A DNA stretch of 38,954 nucleotides from Chitinophagaceae bacterium (lineage in GTDB: Bacteria; Bacteroidota; Bacteroidia; Chitinophagales; Chitinophagaceae). The position numbers and the translations under genes were made by a program. The notes under the pieces were generated by a model, which saw only the letters and a program-made list of their open reading frames with translations, did not search any database and had not been told where the DNA came from. The stretch is from NCBI GenBank assembly GCA_009996675.1, contig JAACZQ010000006.1, positions 1 through 38,954 on the forward strand, in the 5' to 3' direction. This document shows, in pieces, positions 8,217 to 17,405 of the stretch (the stretch's first letter is position 1; each line of letters opens with the position of its first letter).

Positions 8217-9269
8217 TTAAACAATTGCAAGAAGCGCCCGGGCATTGCTGGTGGTATCCGTATCCGGTAGGGAAAATTTATGAATCAACTGTTCCGCGTC
8301 TTCGCGGTGACTGTAGACGCTCTTCAGGTAATATTTATCATAGTACTTCAGCAGAATGGAAAAGCAGGAGCGGATATCCTCTTCAATCAAAAAATTAACC
8401 GCCATTTTTGTCTCCAGTCCGCCAAGTCTTTTTTTGATTCTGACGATTGCATTCAATAATCGCTCTTTCTCAAATTTCCCATAACCGGCTACAATATGGT
8501 CGAGTCGCTTTTCAAAAGGAATATCCAGGAAGTATACTTTACAGCTGCACATGTATCGGTAGAACTGTATGGGGATGTTGATGTCGCCGATACGCTGACT
8601 CTCATCTTCAACCCAAATGGGTTTCGTTGTATCGGATTTTGTTTGTTCAAAGAGGGCCATGGCCAGTTTGTTCTCAAACATTTCCTGCGATGGCTGCGGG
8701 GGTTGTCCAAGATTACCAAAAGCCGATCCACGATGATTGGCCAGACCTTCCAGATCAATAATTTTCTCTCCCTGCACTTTGAGTGCCTGCAGTAGTTCGG
8801 TTTTGGCGCTGCCGGTATAACCACCTACTACCTGTAGGGGATAGGATTGCTCAAATTGTTTGATCGCCCAGTGTCTGTACGCTTTATATCCACCCGTTAA
8901 AGTATATACTTCAAACCCATACAGATCCAGTAACCAGGCCACCCCGGCACTGCGCATGCCGCCACGCCAGCAATGTACCAGCAATTTTTTTTCCGTTGCT
9001 TTTCGCTCCTGTAGGATTTTTTCAGCCTTCTCTACCAGCTCAACCATCCTGGGTCCGAAAAAATTAAGTCCGATTTTAATGGCTTTCTCCCGGCTCACTT
9101 GTTTGTACGCTGTTCCCACTACTTTTCTTTCTTCGTCGGTAAACAGGGGAAAGGATAAAGCCCCCGGAATATGTGCATGCTGGTATTCACCCGGACTGCG
9201 TACATCCAGTATTGGCATATCGGGAGCCAGTTCGAGGAAGTAGTGGATATCAATGCGCTGAATGGCCAT
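8217..9269 (-). CDS. mnmH: tRNA 2-selenouridine synthase / geranyl transferase
   Basis: The product has 350 residues from the ATG at 9269 (MAIQRIDI). A start at 9290 adds seven residues and is less typical of the family. The N-terminal rhodanese domain holds the active-site loop HCWRGGMRS with Cys100. The C-terminal P-loop domain has GGYTGSAKT at about 149-157. MnmH (SelU/YbbB) replaces sulfur by selenium at 2-thiouridine-34 of tRNAs using selenophosphate, through a geranylated intermediate. No selD (selenophosphate synthase) is visible in this window. The gene is divergent from the SixA-like gene with about 40 bp between the starts. Confidence 0.93.
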   Translation of the reverse strand: MAIQRIDIHYFLELAPDMPILDVRSPGEYQHAHIPGALSFPLFTDEERKVVGTAYKQVSREKAIKIGLNFFGPRMVELVEKAEKILQERKATEKKLLVHCWRGGMRSAGVAWLLDLYGFEVYTLTGGYKAYRHWAIKQFEQSYPLQVVGGYTGSAKTELLQALKVQGEKIIDLEGLANHRGSAFGNLGQPPQPSQEMFENKLAMALFEQTKSDTTKPIWVEDESQRIGDINIPIQFYRYMCSCKVYFLDIPFEKRLDHIVAGYGKFEKERLLNAIVRIKKRLGGLETKMAVNFLIEEDIRSCFSILLKYYDKYYLKSVYSHREDAEQLIHKFSLPDTDTTSNARALLAIV

Positions 9270-9308
9270 ATCCACAAATGTACGCGGCATTTGTTGTAAC
9301 TTTTCCCC

Positions 9309-9806
9309 GTGAAATCTTTACTCATTATCCGCCACGCCAAAAGCAGCTGGTCGCAACCCTGGGAGCAGGATTTTGAACGGCCGCTCAATAAAAGAGGTCA
9401 TGAAGATGCACCTGCCATGGCCAGGAGATTACTGGCAAAGGGCATTGGTATCGATGGTTTTGTTTCCAGCAGTGCAAACCGGGCACTGACTACAGCCACC
9501 TATTTTGCAGATGTATATGGTGTATCCGCCAATGATATCCTGGTTTTTCCCGAATTGTATCATGCTTCACCCGCCACTTTTTACGCCGTGATCCGTCGGT
9601 TGCCCGACAGCATTCATACAGCAGCAGTTTTTTCGCACAATCCCGGTATCACCGCTTTTGTCAATGAGTTAACGCAGGTACGTATTGATGATATGCCCAC
9701 CTGTGCCATTTTTGCAATAGATGCTGCTATTGACAGCTGGGAAATGTTTTCTGCGGAAGGGAACCAGTTCCGGTTTTTTGATTACCCCAAATCAGCCGAT
9801 CGCTGA
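9309..9806 (+). CDS. sixA: SixA-like histidine phosphatase
   Basis: The product has 165 residues and uses a GTG start at 9309. It opens with KSLLIIRHAKSSW, the RH(A/G) catalytic signature of the histidine phosphatase superfamily (His9), followed by RPLNKRGHEDAP. The second conserved His lies in AVFSHNPG. SixA proteins dephosphorylate phosphohistidine on phosphotransfer domains in E. coli; the substrate here could be another phosphohistidine or a small phosphoester. The 3' end overlaps the convergent EamA gene by 25 bp. Confidence 0.85.
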   Translation: MKSLLIIRHAKSSWSQPWEQDFERPLNKRGHEDAPAMARRLLAKGIGIDGFVSSSANRALTTATYFADVYGVSANDILVFPELYHASPATFYAVIRRLPDSIHTAAVFSHNPGITAFVNELTQVRIDDMPTCAIFAIDAAIDSWEMFSAEGNQFRFFDYPKSADR

Positions 9807-10702
9807 GCCTGTTTTTCGATGCTCTTCCGGTTCACCAGGTATACACCACTGAAGATGAGCAGGGCTGCCAATCCCTTGTACCAGGTAAAATGTTCGCCGG
9901 TAAACAGCATAGCAATGATGGCAGCAAAAACCGGTTGTGTATAGATATAAGCGCCGGTGGCCGATGATCCGATGTTGGCAATACCATAGACCGTTAGCAG
10001 GTAGGCAAAAAAAGTAACACCCAGTCCCACAAAAGCCAATGCTGTCCATTGCCAGGGACCAAAAGCGGACCAGTTGGTCTCTGCAAACTGCTCCCATCCG
10101 AACGGCAGTATAAAAACAGTGCCGAATGTAAATACCCACCGAAGTACATGAATGGGACGGTACCGCTCCATCAGCGGACGAACCAGTACCAGGTAAAACG
10201 CATAGGAAATGGCGTTGATGATAATGAACACATCTCCCAGTAACATATTGCTGCCAACCGATCCCCTGTTGTCTTTGATCATAATCAACATAACAGCACC
10301 GCCAATACCCAACAACAATCCGCCTAACTTAAAAAAAGTAAAACGTTCTCTCAATAACCAGGCAGCAATGATGGTAATAAAAATAGGGGTGGCCAATGAA
10401 AGCAATGCACTATGTATCGCCGTGGTCATCGACAGCCCTTTAATGAAAAACAACTGATTGATGGTAACCCCCGTAATACCGCACAACAAAAAAAGAGGGA
10501 TGTCTTTCCGGGCAATACCGGCTTTGCCGGGCTTCAGCAAATACAATAGCCAGAAGAGGGAAAGGCTGGAAAGTACCCGAACCACATTCAGGGAAAACGG
10601 TGGCAGGTATTGAGGCGTGATGGTTTTCACCACCGAATAACCCGCGCCAAAAATAAAATTAGCAGTCAATACCGCCAGGTGCGCCTTTGTTGTTTGTTTC
10701 AT
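9782..10702 (-). CDS. EamA/DMT-family transporter
   Basis: The product has 306 residues from the ATG at 10702; a TTG three codons upstream is less likely. It has ten predicted hydrophobic helices arranged as two EamA repeats. Helix 1 carries ANFIFGAGYSVVK, and the second half has YTQPVFAAIIAMLFTGEHFTWYKGLAALLIFSGV, both typical of drug/metabolite exporters. The substrate cannot be inferred. The 3' end overlaps the sixA-like gene tail to tail by 25 bp. Confidence 0.9.
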   Translation of the reverse strand: MKQTTKAHLAVLTANFIFGAGYSVVKTITPQYLPPFSLNVVRVLSSLSLFWLLYLLKPGKAGIARKDIPLFLLCGITGVTINQLFFIKGLSMTTAIHSALLSLATPIFITIIAAWLLRERFTFFKLGGLLLGIGGAVMLIMIKDNRGSVGSNMLLGDVFIIINAISYAFYLVLVRPLMERYRPIHVLRWVFTFGTVFILPFGWEQFAETNWSAFGPWQWTALAFVGLGVTFFAYLLTVYGIANIGSSATGAYIYTQPVFAAIIAMLFTGEHFTWYKGLAALLIFSGVYLVNRKSIEKQAQRSADLG

Positions 10703-10758
10703 GCCCCGCAAAATTATTGTTTCCGAAGTCAGCCAGTTATCGATTTACGGATATTCCT

Positions 10759-11844
10759 TCAGGACAAAGCCCGCAACAGCTGCTCCAGTCTTTCCCGGCT
10801 AAAACGCTCCACTGGCATTACAGCCCGGGCTGGTATCGCATCTGCAATGGCTGCGGCATTTAACTGCTCCTGTCCGACCCGGCGCGCATAACCAGCCTTA
10901 CTCAAATATTCCGCCAGGTATTCCTGTTCAGTTTGTCCGGGTGTGGGTACCAGTAATAAGGGCACTTGTAAATACAATAATTCCATGAGGCTGGTATACC
11001 CACTGCGACAAACCACCAGTTGCGTCGATTGCAGCAGGGCCGACAGTTCCGCAGTTGGCAAATGCGTAAAGACATCCACTTTTTCCGGCAGCTTCAATGT
11101 TGAGGTCAGCCCGGGTAAGCCTCGCACCAATGCGAACTTCCCGGGCACCGATGCGATGGCTGCTACAACCGCCTCTTCCAGCAAAGTCCTTTGCGGCTCC
11201 GGACCCGAAAGCAGGAAGACCAGGTCATAACGAGCGGGTTGACTGGATTTTTCAAACCGGCAAAGCCAGCCCATATAGTGAACAGGAATGACCGGTTTCC
11301 GTTGCGGATGTGAAAGCGCTCCTCCCAGTCCGTTCTCCGCTGCCGCATCGGGTATCCAACAGGCGTTAAATCGATTGATATACCGATAGTTGATTCTTTG
11401 TACCCATCGGGTTAACCAGGCATAGGGCGTTTGTATGGTTAACTGGTGCGTGATGAATACAGCCGGCACCTGCTTTGTATATAAACCGTAGCGGTTATCG
11501 GAAATAACCAGGTCAATCCGTTCTTCCTGTATGATCCGTTCCAGCCACTGATGTTCTTTCCGTATCACCCGCATCAGCCTGGGTAATTGGCTGATTATTT
11601 TAAAGGGCAGCCAACCCCTGCTGCTGGCATAACGTACCTGATAGCCGGGCAGGTCGAGGTACCGGCATTGGGGAAATTCTGCCTCCAGCAATTGGCGCTG
11701 GGGTCCACTGGTGGCAATGATCACCCGCCTGCCGGAATCCAGCAGGGCCCTGATCAGGGGAATACAGCGGGTAGCATGACCCAGCCCCCAGTCCAGCGGG
11801 GCCACCAGTACATTGGCTATGTTAAATTCGGCAGACAGGTTCAA
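10759..11844 (-). CDS. GT-B fold glycosyltransferase, MurG-like
   Basis: The product has 361 residues. The N-terminus has NVLVAPLDWGLGHATRCIPL, a Gly-rich loop like that of MurG or UDP-glycosyltransferases. The C-terminal half has VVCRSGYTSLMELLYLQVPLLLVPTPGQTEQ, matching the nucleotide-sugar binding motif of GT-B enzymes. No membrane spans are visible, so it is probably cytosolic or peripheral. It likely transfers a UDP-linked sugar to a lipid or polymer, but donor and acceptor are unknown. It is divergent from the small lipoprotein gene at 11890. Confidence 0.88.
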   Translation of the reverse strand: MNLSAEFNIANVLVAPLDWGLGHATRCIPLIRALLDSGRRVIIATSGPQRQLLEAEFPQCRYLDLPGYQVRYASSRGWLPFKIISQLPRLMRVIRKEHQWLERIIQEERIDLVISDNRYGLYTKQVPAVFITHQLTIQTPYAWLTRWVQRINYRYINRFNACWIPDAAAENGLGGALSHPQRKPVIPVHYMGWLCRFEKSSQPARYDLVFLLSGPEPQRTLLEEAVVAAIASVPGKFALVRGLPGLTSTLKLPEKVDVFTHLPTAELSALLQSTQLVVCRSGYTSLMELLYLQVPLLLVPTPGQTEQEYLAEYLSKAGYARRVGQEQLNAAAIADAIPARAVMPVERFSRERLEQLLRALS

Positions 11845-11889
11845 CAGGTTTGGTCAAATATTAAACGAATGGTGTACTTTGGCAACAAT

Positions 11890-12018
11890 ATGAAGCGAAA
11901 ATTAAACCAAATAATTGTTTTGTTGTTGGTTATAGCAATGGCAAGCAGCTCCTGCGGCATTTTCCAGAAAGGCCGGGGCAACAAAGGCGGTTGCAATTGC
12001 CCCAACAATGTGCGATAA
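11890..12018 (+). CDS. Small lipoprotein, 42 residues
   Basis: Starting at the ATG at 11890, the sequence reads as a basic N-terminus, a hydrophobic core (IIVLLLVIAM) and a lipobox-like ASSSC, followed by a short Gly/Cys/Asn-rich tail (GGCNCPNN). Such tiny Cys-rich lipoproteins are common in Bacteroidota and usually have no known role. The frame is also open far upstream, but that part lies antisense inside the glycosyltransferase gene and is not credible. The next small gene starts 5 bp after this stop. Confidence 0.65.
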   Translation: MKRKLNQIIVLLLVIAMASSSCGIFQKGRGNKGGCNCPNNVR

Positions 12019-12022
12019 ATAG

Positions 12023-12277
12023 ATGACTATGTCTTCTTTCAGCAGAGATTTATGGCTACATCCCAAACAGGATCATAGGAATCCCCAGGAGCTAGACCGG
12101 GAACTGGCATTTCTCCATGCACTCTTATACCATGCCGAAAGTTGGGAAGCATTCTGCCAGGCACATGAGATCATCGATACCCACAAACGCAAGATTTTCC
12201 GCAAACCCCATCTCATGCAAAAAGCTTTGCATAACAACCGGGATACAGCTTTTCTCTTCGTCAATAACCTGAATTGA
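12023..12277 (+). CDS. Small hypothetical protein, 84 residues
   Basis: A soluble, His- and Arg-rich, probably helical protein with no motif I recognise. It starts 5 bp after the small lipoprotein stop, so the two probably share a transcript. A second possible ATG occurs two codons downstream. It ends 56 bp before the convergent aminotransferase gene. Gene status rests on position, spacing and full-length openness. Confidence 0.5.
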   Translation: MTMSSFSRDLWLHPKQDHRNPQELDRELAFLHALLYHAESWEAFCQAHEIIDTHKRKIFRKPHLMQKALHNNRDTAFLFVNNLN

Positions 12278-12333
12278 TTGGGTTCGGTAGGGACCATTTG
12301 ACAATCATCAAATTTTCAGATCCACAGCGCTCA

Positions 12334-13599
12334 TTACTGCAACTTGCTTAAGGCTGATTCGAGTTTTTCGAAGAGTTCAGGAATATCTTCTTTTTTACAG
12401 GTTCCCACACTGAGGCGATACCAGGGACTGTTAACACCCGCTCCAAAAGCAGAGAAGGGTACAACAGCCAGTTTGGCTTCCGCAAGGATATAGGAAGTTA
12501 CATCCGACTGAGTGGCCAGTATATTGCCTTCAGCGGTTCGCTTTCCTGTGAGATTCAGTTGTATGGTCAGATAAATAGCAGCCTGTGGCGCCACCGCATC
12601 TACTGCATAACCCCTGGCTTTTAATGCCTGAAATCCCTGATAGATATGTTCCAGCCGATAGGAGATTTCCGACTTGAACTGTGTGAGGTATTGGCGGATG
12701 GCATCGGTTTGTGGCAGGTACTGAGCCACGGCTTTCTGCTCGGCCATGGGCGCCCAGGCTCCAACATGACTTAATATCGCTTTCATTTTAGCGATTACAG
12801 CAGCAGGTCCCAATGCCCAACCCACACGCACACCGGTAGCTGCAAATACTTTGGAAATACCATCAATAAAAATGGTGTAATCGCGCATGGCTGGTCGCAG
12901 GCTGATGGGATTATAATGTACGGTTTCGCCATAGGTAAGTGTCCAGTACATCTGATCAAACATCAGGTAACATTTTTTCTCATCAGGACCACGACGGGCA
13001 TTTTCCTGCAAAACAAGATCGCAGATGCCTTCGAGTGTGGCTTTATCCATAGCCGTACCTGTGGGGTTTTGCGGTGTGCAGATGCAAATCAGGGTAGCGC
13101 CTTCAATATGTTTTTGCACGTCCGCAACGGTAGGCATGAAATTATTGTCCGCCGTACATTCAATAACACAGTGTTGCGCATCGGTCATGTGTACATAGTG
13201 ATTGTTGTTCCAGGAAGGAACACCATAAATCACTTTATCCTGCTTATCTACAATAGCTTTGAAGAGGGTATAGATCAATGGGCGGCCGCCGGATGCAATC
13301 TGAATTTCTGCAGGTTCATATTCCAGCCCTTCCCATGCTTTAATGAAAGCTGCCACAGATTTGCGCAAATCCAATACCCCTTCTGCAGCAGGATAACTGG
13401 TAAAATGTCTGCGGTAAGCATCTATGATCAGCTCCTCCAATTCCTTCGGAATAGGGAATACATTCGGATCAAAATCACCAATGGTCAGGTTGTATATCTT
13501 TTCTCCATTGCGAATCCGTTCACTGATGGCATTTCCTAATTTAACAATCTCACTCCCGGAAAGGGTTTCAGCCAGGTGGCTGAGTTTCGGCTGACTCAT
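12334..13599 (-). CDS. PLP-dependent class I/II aminotransferase (aspartate aminotransferase-like)
   Basis: The product has 421 residues. Fold-type I hallmarks are YNLTIGDFDP near the N-terminus, SGGRPLIYTLF around 103-113, CTPQNPTGT around 174-182, FDQMYWTL with the conserved Asp/Tyr, and the PLP lysine Lys250 in DGISKVFAATGVRVGW. The Arg in SPWYRLSVGTC would bind the substrate carboxylate. It could be an aspartate, alanine or related 2-oxo acid aminotransferase; sequence alone does not fix the amino acid. The gene stands alone, with a long noncoding stretch upstream. Confidence 0.9.
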   Translation of the reverse strand: MSQPKLSHLAETLSGSEIVKLGNAISERIRNGEKIYNLTIGDFDPNVFPIPKELEELIIDAYRRHFTSYPAAEGVLDLRKSVAAFIKAWEGLEYEPAEIQIASGGRPLIYTLFKAIVDKQDKVIYGVPSWNNNHYVHMTDAQHCVIECTADNNFMPTVADVQKHIEGATLICICTPQNPTGTAMDKATLEGICDLVLQENARRGPDEKKCYLMFDQMYWTLTYGETVHYNPISLRPAMRDYTIFIDGISKVFAATGVRVGWALGPAAVIAKMKAILSHVGAWAPMAEQKAVAQYLPQTDAIRQYLTQFKSEISYRLEHIYQGFQALKARGYAVDAVAPQAAIYLTIQLNLTGKRTAEGNILATQSDVTSYILAEAKLAVVPFSAFGAGVNSPWYRLSVGTCKKEDIPELFEKLESALSKLQ

Positions 13600-14103
13600 G
13601 GTATAGAATTATTCCTTTTAGCTGCAAAGGTAAGTTATTATAAAGTTGATCAGGTTGAATTGCCTGGGGACCACAGATTCACAGATTAAACATTCATAAT
13701 CCAGGGTTATATAAGAAGCTGAATTACAAAGCAGTCTTTAATCGTTTGATTTTCATTGACTGCATAATAGAACTTCAAAATATTTTAAATTCTCTGTATA
13801 TTGATTGGATTGATTCCATTGCAAAATATAATAGCCATGGGTTGATGGTATGATATGTTCATGTCTGGAAGGAGAAACAGCAAAAGAACCCCTTTTGCCC
13901 ATGATAACGGGGCCGGGAAATTGCCTGGCTTTTCGCGGTGCATGGTTTTTACATTAAGTAAAGAGGTTGATAGCATCGCCAAAGCAACCTATCGGCGGTA
14001 TGTGAAAACAGGAAGTCGAAAATGATCGTATTCAGGTATACTGTTGCTGATCAGTCGACACAACAACGGCAAAAGCCTACACATTCCCTTTCACCTTTCA
14101 CAC
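13600..14103. other. Intergenic region, no supported gene
   Basis: About 500 bp between the aminotransferase start and the terminator of the BNR gene. It is AT-rich. A 54-codon plus-strand frame from 13861 to 14025 (start MSGRRNSKRTPF) and an overlapping minus-strand frame exist, but neither has family features, so I do not call them. The promoter of the aminotransferase should lie just right of 13599. No structured RNA or repeat was recognised. Confidence 0.4.
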
Positions 14104-14137
14104 AAAAAGCCCCCCTGCGGATAACAGGAGGGCTTTT
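14104..14137 (-). terminator. Rho-independent terminator of the BNR-repeat gene
   Basis: On the minus strand the stem AGCCCTCCTG pairs with CAGGGGGGCT (one G.U pair) around a 7-nt loop and is followed by a T tract. It starts about 20 bp past the stop of the gene at 14159-17341. Confidence 0.8.
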
Positions 14138-14158
14138 CATCAAACGGTCTCTGTGATT

Positions 14159-17100
14159 TTATTCAATCGGTTTATAGTCTTTGAAGATTTTCACCGGTGC
14201 AGTTTCTGCCAGTGAGCGGAAGGCTTTCCACTTACCATCGAACAGTGTATTGGCGCGGGTGATTACTTCATTGATTTTCTCCTCGGCAATACTCATGAGG
14301 CGGTCTTCCTGCGCACCGGGCGCCGCTACCTTACCCATGATATTGGAACGGGCTTCCTGCAAATAGCCGTTTACGGTTACCTGCGGAATATTGCCGTATC
14401 CCTGTTTGGTTTGTGGTTTACCATTCAGCATTTCACGGATAGCGGTCATTTCATCTTTCACCGGCTTCAGCGCTTTGCGGATCGTATCGGCCTGCTTGGT
14501 GTCCATATCACGCAGGTTGGCTTCTACTTTGGTGATGATCTGATCGGCTTCACTCATGCGATCGGCCAGGTCGGTGAGTTTGAGCACGCTCTTATCCAGT
14601 CGGGCACTGGCTTTGCGAATGGCATCACGCACTTCTTTGGGTGTGGGTGCATAAGGGTCATCGTTTACGGTAACCATAGTACTGTCGCTCATATTTCTGC
14701 CGAGACTCAGCACCACTTTATAGGTTCCCGGATCAACGGGTAAACCACCGGGCTCATTGGCACCGGCACCACCGCCGCCAAAGCGACCGCCACCGCCACC
14801 ACCACGTCCGCCGCCACCGGCCTGACGAATACCTCTTCCTTCCATACCCCAGTAATAACGATTAAAGCCGGTATCGGTATTGGTACGCAGGGTACGAACC
14901 AGGTTATTGGATGCATCGTAAATACGAATCATGGCTGTATCGCTGATGCGATTACGACCGGTATCCGTAGCTGTCTTATTCACAAAAAAACTGATCGCTG
15001 CACCACTCCGGCGGTTCTCGCCCTCATAACTGCCCCAGATACTGTATTCAATACCGGAAGCATTTTTACGACGGGCCTGGTAAGCATCGGGCGCAGCAAA
15101 AGCCGTGAGTTTATTGCTGAACAACTGCCCTTTATTCGCAGCCAGTTTACGCAGGGGACGGATATCATCCAGGATCCAGATAGAACGACCAAAAGTGGCG
15201 ATCACCAGATCGGCTTCACGCTCCTGAATGGCCATATCATAAGTAGACACAGAAGGATAACCATTTTTGAACTGCTGGTAGCTCACACCGTTATCCAGGC
15301 TCACCCACAATCCCTGCTCAGTACCCACAAAAATCAAATTGGGTTCTACGGGATCCTGTATCACACAAAGCGTATAACCGGTTACTTTTTTCTCATCCAC
15401 CATGCTGGTCCAGGTCTTGCCATAGTCCGTGGTTCGGAAGAGATAGGGCTTCATGTTACCGCGACGGTAATCGTTCACCACCACAAAAGCTTCTCCGGCA
15501 TTATAGCGGGAAGCCCTGATCTGTGGTACCCAGGCGCCCAGGGGCATACCCGGTATCTTACCCCGGAAACTGGTCCAGGTTTTACCACCATCACGGGTGA
15601 GCTGTACGTTACCATCATCGGTACCTACCCAGATCACTCCTGCTTCTTTGGCAGAAGGCTCAATGGCCAGTATGGTACAATAATTTTCTGCTCCGGTAAT
15701 ATCTACTGATATACCACCATTATTGCTCTGATCAATCTTTACACTGTCGTTCGTAGTAAGGTCGGGAGAAATCTGCGTCCAGGATGCGCCCTTGTCGGTG
15801 CTCTTGTTCACAAACTGACTACCATAATAAATGGTCTTCTTATCAAACGGATCCTGCGCAATAGCAGCATTCCAGTTGAAACGCTGACGCACAGTGGCAG
15901 ATGGATTGGGAGGACGAATGCTCCAGCGTTCGCCGGTGGCTACATTGTAACGACCTACCGAGCCACCCTGACTCATGCTGTAAACCCAGTTGGGGTCTTC
16001 TGCATCAGGCATCACATCAAAACCATCACCGCCACCAACACCCTGCCAGTAAGCATTGCGGATACCACTCTGTACCCATACATAAGCCGGCCCATGCCAG
16101 CTGCCGTTATCCTGCAGTCCACCCATAACATTGTAAGGAATGCGGTTGTCTACATTAATGTGGTAGAACTGTCCCAGCGGAAGCTTCTCATCAAACTGCC
16201 AGGTCTTGCCGCGGTCGCGGGTAATGGCAATACCACCATCATTACCATCGATGATATAATTACCGTTGGTGGGATGTATCCACCAGGCATGGTGATCGGG
16301 GTGAATGCCTGCATAGGGAATAACGGTTTTAAAAGTTTTTCCCGCATCCTCACTCACCGTGATGATCTGGTTGATATTGTATAACCTGTTTTCATTGGTA
16401 GGATCAATGGCTATATCCTGGAAATAAAAAGCACGGTTGGTTACCACGGCCGGATCACTGTTCACCAGCTCCCACTTCATACCACCATCTTCACTTTTAT
16501 ACAAACCATTTTTAGTGGCTTCTACCAGCGCATAGACCCGGTTGGGATCGTTTCTGCCAACAGTGATACCAATACGACCATAATCGCCATCGGGTAATCC
16601 GTGTTGTTTGCCCAGTTTGGTCCAGTTATTCCCGCCATCATAAGTCACATAAAAACCACTGCCCTTGCCACCGCCCTGTAAACTCCAGGGGGTGCGTTGG
16701 TGCTGGTACATGTTCACGAATATTTTATTGGGGTTACTGGGATCCATCACCATATCACCCACACCACTGCTGTCGTTGGTGTGCAGGATCAGTTTCCAGG
16801 TCTGTCCGCCATCGGTTGTTTTATACACCCCTCTTTCCGGATGTACGGCAAAGGGATTACCAATAGCGCCCGCATACACGACATTGGGATTGGTAGGATC
16901 AATGAGGATGCGATGGATATTCCGGGTTTTTTCCAGACCCATCAGCTTCCAGGTCTTGCCACCATCCAGGCTCTTGTAAATACCTTCACCCAGACTTACC
17001 GAGTTACGGGGGTTACCCTCACCAGTACCCACCCACAATACATTGGGATTGCTTTGGGTAATGGCAATCGCACCAATATTCAGCATGGGCTGATCGTCGA

Positions 17101-17341
17101 AAATCGACTCCCAGCTGCCACCACCATTTTCAGTTTTCCAGACACCGCCACTGGCTGCGCCGATATAAATAATATTGGGATTGGCCCATACGGCATCGAT
17201 CGCTGTAACACGTCCGCTCATACCGGCAGGACCGATATTGCGGGGTTTCATGTTCTTGAAGTGTTTGGATAGATCGGCCTGTTGGGCGAAAGAACAAAGA
17301 GCAGCACCGGTAAACAGTGCAGCCACTAGTAGTTTTCTCAT
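14159..17341 (-). CDS. Large secreted BNR/sortilin (VPS10)-like beta-propeller protein
   Basis: The product has 1060 residues with an N-terminal signal peptide ending SFAQ. Residues about 35-760 hold many Asp-box/BNR-type repeats (for example KTENGGGSWE, KSLDGGKTWK, KTTDGGQTWK, RTTDYGKTWTS), as in sortilin-like propellers and WD40/YVTN-like secreted proteins. A Gly-rich linker (about 837-865) follows, then a helical C-terminal region (about 890-1050). It is probably exported and cell-surface or periplasmic. Such proteins are often annotated as glycosyl hydrolases, but no catalytic residues are evident, so a binding or scaffold role is equally likely. Confidence 0.88.
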   Translation of the reverse strand: MRKLLVAALFTGAALCSFAQQADLSKHFKNMKPRNIGPAGMSGRVTAIDAVWANPNIIYIGAASGGVWKTENGGGSWESIFDDQPMLNIGAIAITQSNPNVLWVGTGEGNPRNSVSLGEGIYKSLDGGKTWKLMGLEKTRNIHRILIDPTNPNVVYAGAIGNPFAVHPERGVYKTTDGGQTWKLILHTNDSSGVGDMVMDPSNPNKIFVNMYQHQRTPWSLQGGGKGSGFYVTYDGGNNWTKLGKQHGLPDGDYGRIGITVGRNDPNRVYALVEATKNGLYKSEDGGMKWELVNSDPAVVTNRAFYFQDIAIDPTNENRLYNINQIITVSEDAGKTFKTVIPYAGIHPDHHAWWIHPTNGNYIIDGNDGGIAITRDRGKTWQFDEKLPLGQFYHINVDNRIPYNVMGGLQDNGSWHGPAYVWVQSGIRNAYWQGVGGGDGFDVMPDAEDPNWVYSMSQGGSVGRYNVATGERWSIRPPNPSATVRQRFNWNAAIAQDPFDKKTIYYGSQFVNKSTDKGASWTQISPDLTTNDSVKIDQSNNGGISVDITGAENYCTILAIEPSAKEAGVIWVGTDDGNVQLTRDGGKTWTSFRGKIPGMPLGAWVPQIRASRYNAGEAFVVVNDYRRGNMKPYLFRTTDYGKTWTSMVDEKKVTGYTLCVIQDPVEPNLIFVGTEQGLWVSLDNGVSYQQFKNGYPSVSTYDMAIQEREADLVIATFGRSIWILDDIRPLRKLAANKGQLFSNKLTAFAAPDAYQARRKNASGIEYSIWGSYEGENRRSGAAISFFVNKTATDTGRNRISDTAMIRIYDASNNLVRTLRTNTDTGFNRYYWGMEGRGIRQAGGGGRGGGGGGRFGGGGAGANEPGGLPVDPGTYKVVLSLGRNMSDSTMVTVNDDPYAPTPKEVRDAIRKASARLDKSVLKLTDLADRMSEADQIITKVEANLRDMDTKQADTIRKALKPVKDEMTAIREMLNGKPQTKQGYGNIPQVTVNGYLQEARSNIMGKVAAPGAQEDRLMSIAEEKINEVITRANTLFDGKWKAFRSLAETAPVKIFKDYKPIE

Positions 17342-17405
17342 TCAATTGGTTTTTGGAGTGTGGAATTTCTGCATTTAACGGTGAACAACCAAATCTGATG
17401 GATGT

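Noticed and set aside
11587..11889. Open frame upstream of the small lipoprotein ATG
   Set aside because: It runs antisense through the glycosyltransferase gene; the lipoprotein signal begins only at 11890.
13785..13982. 65-codon minus-strand frame in the long intergenic gap
   Set aside because: No family features, and it overlaps an equally unremarkable plus-strand frame (13861-14025); both are compatible with chance.
15000..17300. Several long plus-strand frames antisense to the BNR gene
   Set aside because: They are shadows of a repetitive, well-supported minus-strand gene with a signal peptide and a terminator.
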